Positions 23,314 through 33,766 of a stretch of DNA of 64,000 nt are shown here, piece after piece. Source of the stretch: Chaunax sp. Z400 (taxonomy: Eukaryota; Chordata; Actinopteri; Lophiiformes; Chaunacidae); assembly GCA_037577475.1 (NCBI GenBank), contig CM075192.1:6887408-6951407 (forward strand), read 5' to 3'. The position numbers and the translations under genes are program-made. Each line of letters begins with the position of its first letter. Position 1 is the first letter of the stretch. Under the pieces are notes generated by a model that worked only from the letters and a program-made list of their open reading frames with translations, made no database searches and was not told the DNA's origin.

Positions 23314-26018
23314 CTGTGGCATAACAGGAAGTCATTTAGATTTAGTGTAGATCTAGCATTTTGTCAGATTAGCTAAAGTCACTAAAACGAGCGTTAAATA
23401 TTGCAATGACAACTTATTTTCCTTTCACATGTAAGTCAATTTACTAAGAAAAATGAAATCGACAATCCACATCCAGCCCAGACCAATTACCTTTACAAAG
23501 GACTTAAAATCAAAAATTGTGGAATCAGCTAAACCAAGTGAGGAGGGATGAATGAAAATGGGTTTGTGTTGCTTTTGACCTTTTTGAAATGACTGACATT
23601 ACACATTTGTCAATGAATCGAGCACCAAGATTAGTCAAAATGTTCTTTTGTTGCTTCTGGCAGGCTAAACGCTGCAGCCTCTTGCATTTAGACCTAAGTA
23701 CTGCACAAGCACAACTGAACTCAGAGGCAGCAGTGAAAAATCTTCTCAGAGTACTTTGATGTCAAGATGTATTGCTGCTACACAAAAACTGTGATGGTTG
23801 GCAGGTCTGGTTCCACACTGACATAAATCCAGGACTATTTTTCTAAGCCAATATGAAACAAGTGCACCGAGCCAACATGTCCACTGGGGCCCCACATTTG
23901 GGTTAGGCACTGTTAATTTTTGAACCGATATGGAACCTCTACCTGAAATTTATATGTGTGTATATAAATATACATGCACGCACACACAAACACACACACA
24001 CACTACCAATGTAATGCTAATGTAATTGGATCGGAACCCTTAAAAGCACCATGTTCGATGCCCCATCCACATGTGTCAGTACCCATCTCAAGCTCCGTTC
24101 CACATGTAGTTCATGTTCGGCCCATATAGGGTCCACATAGATGAGTACACCGGGCTGTAAATTCACAATTCTACAAAACTGGAATCATTCTCTCATGAGA
24201 CTCACCTCAGATTTTCTAAACCTCATGTGGTTGCACATGATATGGAACTCCTTCACACTTCTGCTGCTGACCCCCTCCACAAAATGTGACGCAAAGTAAA
24301 ATGGGTAAAACAACTGGCTGTGTTTGTTCAGTGGGAGGGCAAAGGTCAAGTTCCTTCTTTCACCATAGCGATACAGGATGTTTAAAATTGTGCTGCTTGC
24401 TGTTTTGTGTGTCTTGAGGAAAACAATGTGAGACTTTGGATGGCAGGTTGCTCTAGTTTGGACAGAGTTGATGCGAGCTATTAACAAACTAGATGGAGGG
24501 GGGGTGTCGATCAGACTTTTGTCTGCGCTTGCAGACAAAAACGCTTTCCTACCACTATGGAGGACCAAAGAGTCTGGAAGTCCAGCATTTCCAAGTTTTG
24601 GTGGGGATAGCCCTCTGGATGAGCCTTTTTTTGTCTCCATCTGAGAGGTTGGAGCAAGGCTGACAACTGTATCAACGTGTCTGGACAAAATATAATCTGA
24701 GAGCTTTCCATATCTCTCATTCTGACCATGAGGATCTGAATTTCTTGCTGTCTGTAATGACTTGAATGTCAACAACATCTCAGAATGGGAGCTTTCCCCC
24801 AAGTGCAGAGTAGGAAACAGGTGATGTTTGTTGAGAGCGAATATCTGATGTGGGAGTTCTGTCAGCTTGTCATTCCTGTGAAGAGTCATAAAACACAGTC
24901 GGTAAGATGTAGAGTCTCAAAACTTCTTTAGGTTCCGAAATGCTCATGACATCAGCAAACGGACTTAATACTGTGTCTGTTTGTTTTGTAAATTAGATGA
25001 TGATTTACATAGAAACACTGGCTTCAGCCCTCTCCATTAGGAAACATTAAGTTCAGCACAGCAGGGAGTAAGGAGTGACAATAGTAATGTCAGACTATGG
25101 GGTAGGGGTCAGCAACTAGATTTGTTCAAGGACACCCCAAACACCACCACCACCACCACTACCACCACTACCACCAGCATGAATGCAAACAATCACAGAT
25201 TTCAAATATTGCAATAAATTGTTTTGTTTTTTGTTCATATTTCTGGTCCTCAGCGCTGGCAGTTTATGTGACATAGTTAAATCAAACAGGAGCATCAGAG
25301 GGAGGGGGAATATGGAGTTGAGCATATTGTAGGCTCTAGTCTTCTATGCCTCTTTTGCATACACCTTTATTTCGAGGGACTTACGTTAGTTGGACAGAGC
25401 GGAGGCATGTGCCTTTTTAAGGAAAGTTCATGAGTTCATGCATACATAAGCAAGATCACATTGGTAAGATGGTCTCCAGCCCTAACTCAGAGCCTGCAGG
25501 TCGATGCAGAGTGGATTGAGGCTTGGCAGCTGCAGCAGCAGCAGCAGCAGCAGCAAAGCACATCATTGCTTTTACATGAGTGGGGTGGCAGCAGGTATGC
25601 AGTAAGTAGAGCACTGACTTTACATACACCATAACAACCCCATTAAATTATGTTTTGTAACATATCATCAGTATTAATTCATCTCAGTAATAGTGGTATC
25701 TGGGATTTTTTTATCAAGTGTGTGATGAATTGAATGACAGAAAACCCACCCACCTCATTCTGTGTGGAGAGTGACATACTTTGGTAATACTTGAAAACAT
25801 AAATCCATATCATATAGTTATTGTGACTTTGGTTTGTAGTTAGTGCTCTCACAATGATTGAGTGTTACTTTACCTGGCCTGGTGGGCAACAAAGATCTGA
25901 ATGGCAACACAGACCACGACCAGGATGAGTAATATCCACCGAGAGTGAAGCCTGCAGCGCGGCCCTCTCCTCACACACCTGCAGGGGGCACAACACAGCA
26001 CACAGGTATAAACACATG

Positions 26019-26080
<62 letters not shown>

Positions 26081-29000
26081 AGAAAATATGATCTGGTGTA
26101 GTTAGTGAGTTAGTGTTTCCAAATTTCAACAATATAAATAGAATTAACTTTTGATTGGGATTGAAACAAATCGGTTCCATATTTTGATGAATATTTACCA
26201 CAAAGTGTTTTTTTCCAATATGCAGCATAGTTAAATTATCATAGAGCAACTCAGATGTGAAATGAACATCACTCAAGCATTCTTGATTGGCTGGATCTAA
26301 AATTCTTGATATGAAAATCTTCAGATGAAAGCGGAGATGTTGACAGCAGCTTCAAATGATTAGCATACCAGTGGGAAGATTTGGTTCAGTATCTCTACAG
26401 CAGCATGGCAGGATGACGGAATATCCAGTAACTTTTTGGCTTCAAAAGTGTTCAAGTGACAGTAAATCTCTCTATAAAACAATACATAGTGTGTAGTGTA
26501 GTGTCTCTATGATGAAAATAATTTTCCATTTTGACAATCTTACAGCAAACTGGAGTCTCTATTGTCAGTCTATTGTAGTGTCTCTACAGTGTCTCTGTAG
26601 TGTCTCTGTGTCTCTGTAGTGTGTCTGTAGTGTGTCTGTAGTGTCTCTGTGTCTCTATAGTGTGTCTGTAGTGTGTCTGTAGTGTCTCTGTAGTGTGTCT
26701 ATAGAGTCTCTGTAGTGTCTCTGTAGTGTGTCTGTAGTGTGTCTGTAGTGTCTCTGTAGTGTGTCTGTAGTGTCTATGTAGTGTCTTTGTAGTGTGTCTG
26801 TAGTGTCTCTGTAGTGTGTCTGTAGTGTCTATGTAGTGTCTTTGTAGTGTGTCTGTAGTGTCTATATAGTGTCTATGTAGTGTGTCTGTAGTGTGTCTGT
26901 AGTGTCTCTGTAGTGTGTCTGTAGTGTGTCTGTAGTGTCTCTGTAGTGTGTCTGTAGTGTCTTTGTAGTGTGTCTGTAGTGTCTCTGTAGTGTGTCTGTA
27001 GTGTGTCTGTAGTGTCTCTGTAGTGTGTCTGTAGTGTGTCTGTAGTGTCTTTGTAGTGTCTCTGTAGTGTGTCTGTAGTGTGTCTGTAGTGTCTCTGTAG
27101 TGTGTCTGTAGTGTCCCTGTAGTGTCTATGTAGTGTCTTTGTAGTGTCTCTGTAGTGTGTCTGTAGTGTGTCTGTAGTGTGTCTGTAGTGTCTTTGTAGT
27201 GTCTCTGTAGTGTGTCTGTAGTGTCTCTGTAGTGTGTCTGTAGTGTGTCTGTAGTGTCCCTGTAGTGCCTCTGTAGTGAGTCTGTAGTGTGTCTGTACTG
27301 TCTATGTAGTGTGTCTGTAGTGTCTGTAGTGTGTCTGTAGTGTCTATGTAGTGTGTCTATAGTGTGTCTGTAGTGTCTTTGTAGTGTCTCTGTAGTGTGT
27401 CTGTAGTGTGTCTGTAGTGTCCCTGTAGTGTCTCTGTAGTGTGTCTGTAGTGTGTCTGTAGTGTCTCTGTAGTGTCTCTGTAGTGTGTCTGTAGTGTCCC
27501 TGTAGTGTCCCTGTAGTGTCTATGTAGTGTGTCTGTAGTGTCTGTAGTGTCTGTAGTGTGTCTGTAGTGTCTCTGTAGTATTTATGTAGTGTGTCTGTAG
27601 TGTCTGTAGTGTCTGTAGTGTGTCTGTAGTGTCTATGTAGTGTCTTTGTAGTGTGTCTGTAGTGTGTCTGTAGTGTGTCTGTGTCTGTAGTGTCCCTGTA
27701 GTGTCTCTGTAGTGTGTCTGTAGTGTCTATGTAGTGTCTTTGTAGTGTCTATGTAGTGTCTCTGTAGTGTGTCTGTAGTGTGTCTGTAGTGTCTATGTAG
27801 TGTCTCTGTAGTGTGTCTGTAGTGTGTCTGTAGTGTGTCTGTAGTGTGTGTAGTGTCTATGTAGTGTGTCTGTAGTGTGTCTGTAGTGTGTCTGTAGTGT
27901 CTCTGTAGTGTCTATGCAGTGTCTCTGTAGTGTGTCTGTAGTGTGTCTGTAGTGTCTCTGTAGTGTCTCTGTAGTGTGTCAGTAGTGTGTCTGTAGTGTC
28001 TCTGTAGTGTGTCTGTAGTGTCTCTGTAGTGTCTCTGTAGTGTGTCTGTAGTGTCTATGTAGTGTCTCTGTAGTGTGTCTGTAGTGTGTCTGTAGTGTCT
28101 GTTTAGTGTGTCTGTAGTGTCTCTGTAGTGTCTGTTTAGTGTGTCTGTAGTGTCTATGTAGTGTCTCTGTAGTGTGTCTGTAGTGTGTCTGTAGTGTGTC
28201 TGTAGTGTCTCTGTAGTGTCTATGCAGTGTCTCTGTAGTGTGTCTGTAGTGTGTCTGTAGTGTCTCTGTAGTGTCTCTGTAGTGTGTCAGTAGTGTGTCT
28301 GTAGTGTCTCTGTAGTGTGTCTGTAGTGTCTCTGTAGTGTGTCTGTAGTGTCTCTGTAGTGTCTCTGTAGTGTGTCAGTAGTGTGTCTGTAGTGTCTCTG
28401 TAGTGTGTCTGTAGTGTCTCTGTAGTGTCTCTGTAGTGTGTCTGTAGTGTCTCTGTAGTGTCTGTTTAGTGTGTCTGTAGTGTCTCTGTAGTGTCTGTTT
28501 AGTGTGTCTGTAGTGTCTCTGTAGTGTGTCTGTAGTGTCTCTGTAGTGTCTGTTTAGTGTGTCTGTAGTGTCTCTGTAGTGTCTCTGTAGTGTCTCTGTA
28601 GTGTCTATGTAGTGTCTATGTAGTGTCTCTACATCTAGCTTTAGCTCTAGATGACACTTAATTTATGTTGCCCAGGACTCCCTGGAGGAAGCGATCCTGC
28701 ATCTCAATGGGACCTTCCTGGCTAAATAAAGGATAAATAAAATAAAAACAAAATAAAATAAAACATACCTTTGACTAAAAAAGGGACAAAATACATCCCC
28801 TTTGCACCTTGTGTTGTTGTAGTCAAACTGAATGACATGAATGTTGAAATGATGAGTAACTGTGTTTGAATCTTGTGAACGGCTTCCTCCCACAACCAAA
28901 AACATGCAGCAGAGATGAATTGGTGTCTCTAAATTGCCTGTAGGTGTGAATGTGAGTGTGAATGGTTGCTTGTTTTTCTATGTGTTGTGTGATGAACTCG

Positions 29001-31591
29001 TGACTTGTCCAGGGTGTACCCTGCCTCTCACCCAATGTCAGTTGGCATTGGCTCCAGGCCCCCCCCAGTGACTTTGCACAGGATAAGCATTGACAAAAAA
29101 TGGATGGATGGATGTTTAAATTGTGGGAAATGAGGCATTTCATTAGTTTCTCTTATTCTAGTATCCCGGAAAATACCTGAAATAATGGAATCAGATAAGC
29201 AGATATGCCCCTATGTAAGGTTTTTAATGGAGTCAGGCTGCCTGGGACAAGTATGCCCATGTCCACAGTCCCTGTAACCCCAAGAAAATACAGTTATTTT
29301 TGGTCTGGAATGTGGGGATTTATTTAAAAAACGAAGGAAGGGTAAGACTTTGGCCCAATCCCATTTCCCAGTGAGCAAATCATCAGATCATGTCAAAAAT
29401 AAAAAGAGATTACAATTAATCTTGCACATTCCTGTCTCTTCCCTTCCTTCGCCTTTCTGTTCCTGCAAAACATGCAAAGAGCCATGTTTACCTCCAGGAG
29501 AGGAGTAGTGAGGCCGGCGGTGGCGCACGCCCCAACGGGTGCATATCCTGACGTGCACACGCTCAAACGGGTGCATATCCTGACGTGCACACGCTCAAAC
29601 GGGTGCATATCCTGACGTGCACACGCTCAAACGGGTGCATATCCTGACGTGCACACGCCCCAGTGAGCGCAGGAGTGCGAGGGCCTGTTCAACGCTACAT
29701 GCAGCTTTAATTCAAGATTGTTTCTGGTAACATTCACAGCTAAAATAATATTTTTTAATAAAACAATAAAACATTTACTAAATACCAATGGTAACTTATT
29801 ATAGCATCTTGTAAAACCCATAGCACCGTCATAAGTAAAATGCTATGCTTAATGTATCTAATATGGTCAGCAACAAACAAGGTGGCTTGTGTTACCATTC
29901 TAGTTTTGCATAAGCATTTATGCCCTAATTCATTTTTCATTTGCCTTATCTACAGTCTGGTGTGAAATCTGCCAGGTAATTTTCATACTCAATGGAAATG
30001 ACGTGAAGCCTCTAGCTGCCTGCAACCTATGAGAAATGAATATTGCAAAACACGATGATATTTACTGAAAGCACTAAGTCTGCTGTTAAGTATAGGCCGA
30101 CAAGGATTTTAAGATGAGAGGGAAAAGCCACAGATTTCACCAGACTACAGTAACATCTGGACCCTGCTCCTCCTGCAGGCCTCCCTATAGCCCACACAAA
30201 TACACTTTTAACCCCTGTGTGAACTTCAAGGCATCGCTCTACAAGCAGTGGGCCGGACCTCAAACGCACAGTCAGTGGGAGTACAGATCAATATGTCCAC
30301 GTAACTCCCTGACTGGCACAATTTTTAATCTGTCCCTGGACAGAGATGTCCACAAAGCCACCCCAATACAAGAAATTACATTTATACTGGACTTATATTG
30401 GACTGTGGGAGGAAGCTGGAGAACCTGGAGGGAGCCCACACAGACATGGGGAGAACATGTAAAGTTCCTCAAGTGGATTTGAGCCCAGGACCCTCTTGCT
30501 GTGAGGCAACAGAGCTGCCCGTTACGCCACCAAAACATAGATCCAGAATTATAAATCTTACACTGAACATCTTGGAATTAAGAGAACAACTTGATGCGTG
30601 AACAGTTGTTTGTTATAGCCATCCACTGGATGTATGCTGACCTGTCAGTCTGATAATAAGTCAAATAGCTGTTCAGTTCTTTCAGTCTGGCACAGTGGAG
30701 GGAAGAACAATAAAGCGGCCAACAATGCCATCCCTATAACGATGTCATCATTGTAGCTCAAACTTAAACTGATAGGACACCAGTGATGCACACATGCATG
30801 TACATGTCTGTATTTAATTCAAAAGTCAGTCTAGTTGAAGAAATGATATTCCCTTTAACTAAAGGGGAAAAAAACAGTGAACAAATAAGTCCAGCATGTC
30901 ACATTAGTCAGTATTCAGTGACGTTAATGATACCTGCCCATTGAGCCTCTGACATGTTGCAAAACAAACTTTTTAGGTTAATGCTGTTACCCTGTTTGAC
31001 CTTGGACTGGACTTGAAGGTAACCAAATCATCCCACATCCATGCAACCTGGAATACTGTTACATGGATTACATGCAATCAGCTCACTGTAATCTGATCCT
31101 GACAAGCTAACATTTCACACTGGCTGGAACCTCTGATAGGATATCAGCTCAAGCTGGGCTACGTTGGTCAGCAGACACAGATTTGGTCTTTTGATTTAGG
31201 TGTTGTTTACATGACTATTTCATTGAGGACTGATGTGTTTGTTCAAGGCTCAGATCTGTATTTAATTTGTGTTTATCATTGACACAGCATTACAGTGTAA
31301 AAAATATCCAATCCAATCCACCTTACTAATAGAGCACATTTAAAAACAACTGAGGTTGACCAAAGTGCTGTACAATCAAATAAGATAAATAAAACACAAT
31401 TTATAAAACATCAAATACCATTTATAAAACAATTAAAAAAACACATAAGAACATGGTATGTGCTCATCAACACCTTCCATTTACTTCATGCTGACAGACT
31501 TCCAAGCAGTGATTTTTGATTTACATGAAATTACTCATGAAAATTGATGATTTACATGAAATTGTAGCTCACTCTGAGTCTAATATATATA

Positions 31592-31649
<58 letters not shown>

Positions 31650-32957
31650 TGGCTGCTACTGGCTGCTTTCTAATTCTTCCAGTTTGGGCAACAACACACA
31701 TAATACATTGTCAAAAACGCGTTCACACAGATGCACATTTCAGCACTGTTACTACCTCCGCGGTCAGAGGAGGAACAAACTGACACCCCACTGCGTTCAG
31801 AACGTCAAGGCCGAATAAAGACACACAAGTTGTGCCCTGAAAATGCTGTGTGAATGGGGATATTGTGAGAAAAGACATTTCCTGACACACGCATCAGTTT
31901 TTCAACAATTAATAGTAATAAGTAATGAAAACAGTTTTGACATTCAATTTGGACATTTTTAAATTTTAAATTTTAAAATGTAAACTCTGAAAAACTCTGT
32001 ATATTGGTTGTCACTCCAATGATTTCATAACAGCCATATTTCTTCTTTATTCATCCCCATCCATCATGTCCTTTCCTGTGTTCATGGTTGATTTTCCTTT
32101 CATAACACTGTTCTTGATTTCTACATACGACTTGGTATATAAGAAGAAAAACTCCTTGGTTATCTGTTGTCTCATTGAAGATTCAGATTAGGTATGTTTT
32201 TATTTGGCTTATAAAGTGCACTGAAATAGAATCATTACACAGATATACATGCTCTGTAGTGTGTTTTTTTTGAGTTTTTTGTGTTTGCTGCGCATAATGT
32301 AATCTTGATAGGACTACACACTCACTCAGTGCCCTTCTTGTAATGATTGTCAGAAAATAGTTAACAAGAGTCCAAGGTGATCTTCAAATTAAGCTTGTTT
32401 GTACAACTAAAAGAGAAAAAGCATCTATTCCACATTTAAAGAGGTGGAACCAGGGGTTTCCTTCATAAACTACATGAACTGATTAGGTTTCTACCAATCA
32501 ACTAATCTATTAATCAAGGCATCATTAGCACTAGAGCTCAAGTCTCATTAGTTTTGGGAGTATTTACACACTGTCAGCTGACACGTTTTAATTAGAATCT
32601 ATGAACATGATTTGTCTTCCCTGTGCTAATGATAACATTTAAATGGACAAACATCCTTTGTCATGCATCACTGCATTAACTGTGTCTAATTTCAGTTCAT
32701 ACGAATCGGACATAACAAAGTTTTCAAGCTAAATGAATATATTTGTCTCAGCAACATGTGTTCAGTTTGAACTGAAACCACAGTAGTTCCCTACTCAGAC
32801 ATGCAAGGCAGGAGGAGGAGGAGGAGGAGGAGAGCCGTACATTATGGAGCAGATAGTTATATTAAGAACTGACTTAAGATGTGGTGTGTGTGCTACGGAC
32901 TATGGTTTTAAATTAGAGAGCAGAACATGAGTGTACTTACGAAGTGAGAGAGCTCAT
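22324..32957 (-). CDS. gal3st2: Galactose-3-O-sulfotransferase, GAL3ST2-like (four coding exons)
   Basis: The enzyme transfers sulfate from PAPS to the 3-hydroxyl of terminal galactose on glycans in the Golgi lumen. The joined exons 32957-32941, 25978-25874, 24875-24206 and 23313-22324 give 593 residues with intron phases 2, 2 and 0, and every donor and acceptor is GT/AG. Residues 20-37 (WILLILVVVCVAIQIFVA) form a type II membrane anchor after a basic cytoplasmic tail. Residues about 42-185 are a long low-complexity stem. FLKTHKTASS (193-202) is the 5'-phosphosulfate binding loop, and FYFSILRHPVAMMES (274-288) the 3'-phosphate binding segment. FDFGFDNN, EYFDES, LDWRIYVYFNATFW and PELQY are also family landmarks. 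At 593 residues it is longer than the roughly 400-490 usual for mammalian members, through its stem and a basic tail of about 65 residues. GAL3ST2 is the closest paralogue by recalled motifs, but other paralogues are not excluded. Confidence 0.93.
24206..24875 (-). CDS. gal3st2: GAL3ST2-like exon 3 (stem and PAPS-binding loop)
   Basis: The acceptor is CTTCACAG|GAATGA, completing a split Arg codon in phase 2. The donor is TCTGAG|GTGAGT. It encodes about 145 residues of weakly conserved stem. The start of the sulfotransferase fold then follows, with the 5'-phosphosulfate loop FLKTHKTASST, a sequon at N216 (NLT), YPFYFASHFVEG and the HIMCNHMRF block. Both intron boundaries agree in phase with the neighbouring exons. 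Confidence 0.93.
25136..25176. repeat. (CCA/CCAC)n short tandem repeat in intron 2
   Basis: CACCACCACCACCACTACC-type repeat of about 40 bp within intron 2 of the GAL3ST2-like gene. Confidence 0.85.
25874..25978 (-). CDS. gal3st2: GAL3ST2-like exon 2 (membrane anchor)
   Basis: 105 bp bounded by the acceptor CCCCCTGCAG|GTGTGTG and the donor GCCAG|GTAAAG. It encodes a basic, Cys-containing cytoplasmic segment (VRRGPRCRLHSR) and the single hydrophobic signal-anchor. Both ends are phase 2, matching the neighbouring exons. A (CA)n tract lies about 40 bp upstream in intron 1. Confidence 0.88.
26018..26079. repeat. (CA)n microsatellite in intron 1
   Basis: About 60 bp CA tract just upstream (in gene orientation) of the membrane-anchor exon. 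Confidence 0.95.
26560..28630. repeat. 11-bp minisatellite, about 2.1 kb, in GAL3ST2-like intron 1
   Basis: About 190 units of GTAGTGTGTCT and close variants (GTAGTGTCTCT, GTAGTGTCTAT, GTAGTGTCTTT, GTAGTGTCCCT), with occasional 6-bp and 17-bp slips. Variation is concentrated at unit positions 7-10. Longer blocks of the same variant order recur (for example near 27890 and 28190), indicating higher-order duplication. Confidence 0.97.
28840..29114 (+). mobile_element. LINE/SINE 3' tail repeat with (TGGA)n end
   Basis: Contains GGCTTCCTCCCACAACCAAA, TCTAAATTGCCTGTAGGTGT, TGTGATGAACTCGTGACTTG, TCCAGGGTGTACCCTGCCTC and a terminal AATGGATGGATGGATG. This is a very common fish repeat tail, usually linked to L2-type LINEs or SINEs. 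Another copy lies at 62320-62512, and a head fragment in the opposite orientation at 30395-30536. Confidence 0.8.
29505..29715. repeat. Fragment of a long non-coding dispersed repeat with 32-bp tandem copies
   Basis: The sequence runs from the GTAGTGAGGCC region to GAGGGCCTGTTCAACGCTAC and ATGCAGCTTTAA. It relates in reverse orientation to parts of the repeats at 39315-40760 and 53010-54330 (gctgcaagcagtgttgaatg-type start). Inside it the 32-bp unit CGGGTGCATATCCTGACGTG plus CACACGCTCAAA is repeated four times (29536-29659). Confidence 0.75.
29716..30394. other. Intron 1 sequence, nothing further recognised
   Basis: AT-rich intronic sequence between dispersed repeats. No exon support. Confidence 0.4.
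30395..30536 (-). mobile_element. Fragment of the tRNA-like-headed fish SINE/LINE repeat, opposite orientation
   Basis: ACTGTGGGAGGAAGCTGGAG, ACATGGGGAGAACATGTAAA and TTGCTGTGAGGCAACAGAGC, ending in ACGCCACC, match in reverse complement the head of the common repeat whose tail is present at 28840-29114. Confidence 0.75.
30537..31582. other. Intron 1 sequence, no feature seen
   Basis: AT-rich. No motif or repeat family was recognised. Confidence 0.4.
31583..31650. repeat. (TA)n microsatellite in intron 1
   Basis: TA dinucleotide run of about 65 bp. Confidence 0.95.
31651..32800. other. Intron 1 sequence, no feature seen
   Basis: AT-rich, with no recognised repeat. A (GGA)n tract lies at about 32812-32832. 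Confidence 0.4.
32941..32957 (-). CDS. gal3st2: GAL3ST2-like exon 1 coding part (start codon)
   Basis: ATG at 32957 encodes MSSLT plus two bases of a Ser codon, then ACTTC|GTAAGT, a strong donor. The phase (2) fits exon 2 exactly, giving an N-terminus of MSSLTSCVRRGPRC. The start is chosen because exon 2 has no in-frame ATG, and this is the only nearby minus-strand exon end seen with a consensus donor and a matching frame. The distance (6,962-bp intron) makes it an inference. Confidence 0.65.
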
Positions 32958-33136
32958 AGGCTGCTCTCTGATCCATCTCATCAGCGGGGACAACATCTCC
33001 CCCACAGTCCGAGTCAACTCCCGGTCAGAACCGACTGTGTCTGCTGTACGATCGCAGTACTGTCCCAGTCCCGCTCCCTCTGTGAGTCCAGCTCTCTCTC
33101 CACTAGACCGGAATCTTCAGTCCTTTCGCGGTCACG

Positions 33137-33140
<4 letters not shown>
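32958..33140 (-). promoter_or_regulatory. Candidate 5' UTR and proximal promoter of the GAL3ST2-like gene
   Basis: The region upstream of the start codon on the minus strand has higher GC and CpG content than its flanks (CGCGGTCACGG, CGATCGCAG, CCCGGTCAG). A long (GA)n tract borders it on the far side. No TATA box was recognised. The transcription start cannot be placed from sequence alone. Confidence 0.3.
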
Positions 33141-33216
<76 letters not shown>

Positions 33217-33326
33217 GAGAGAGACAAAGAGAGAGAGAGACAAAGAGAGAGACAGAGAGAGAGAGAGACAAAGAGAGAGAGAGAGAGACAGAGAGTGAGC
33301 GAGAGACAGAGAGAGAGAGAGAGATG
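33140..33326. repeat. (GA)n microsatellite with CAAA/CAGA interruptions
   Basis: About 185 bp of GAGAGA repeat immediately upstream of the putative GAL3ST2-like promoter. Confidence 0.95.
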
Positions 33327-33359
33327 ACTAATTTAACACAAGCTGTACCTAGAGTTGGC

Positions 33360-33460
33360 ATATACTGTATATATATACATATACTATACAGTATATGTAT
33401 ATATATACAGTATATGTATATATACAGTACATATATATATACACACACACATATATATAT

Positions 33461-33511
<51 letters not shown>

Positions 33512-33532
33512 TTTACTGTATCAGTATATATA
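33360..33532. repeat. Compound (TA)n/(CA)n tract with TACAGTATA palindromes
   Basis: TATATACA, TATACAGTATATG and CACACACA words alternate. Highly self-complementary and adjacent to the 82-bp mini-element. Confidence 0.92.
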
Positions 33533-33614
33533 TACAGTACCAGTCAATAGTTTGGACACAGTTTCCCATCCACTTGAATGGGAAACTGTGTCCAAATTTT
33601 TGACTGGTAGTGTA
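33533..33614. mobile_element. 82-bp palindromic mini-element, copy 3 (inverted)
   Basis: Reverse complement of copy 2 (21015-21096) with no difference over 82 bp. It is bounded by TA on both sides and embedded in TA-rich sequence. Confidence 0.92.
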
Positions 33615-33699
33615 CATATATACATATATGTATATATGTATGCATATATATACATGTATATATGTATACATATACATATATAACAAAAATAAATCATTA

Positions 33700-33766
33700 C
33701 ATGATAAATAGATTTCACAAACACAAACTGGCAATAGAAATTAATTAAGTGCATTTTTATCTCTGT
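33700..33766 (-). repeat. Left arm of inverted repeat flanking the Ty3/gypsy relic
   Basis: Read on the minus strand, AGAGATAAAAATGCACTTAA, TTAATTTCTATTGCC and TTTGTGTTTGTGAAA match the plus strand at 37173-37237 with few differences. A TA-rich tract lies just outside the arm. Confidence 0.8.

Noticed and set aside
25136..25325. Gly-Ser-Gly repeat open frame
   Set aside because: Reverse translation of the (CCA)n tract in intron 2.
26560..28630. Coding tandem-repeat protein
   Set aside because: The 11-bp unit shifts frame at each copy, and TAG occurs in every unit.
32931..33683. 250-codon open frame with Arg-Glu and Tyr-Ile repeats
   Set aside because: Translation of (GA)n and (TA)n tracts upstream of the GAL3ST2-like gene. 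No domain and no splice support.
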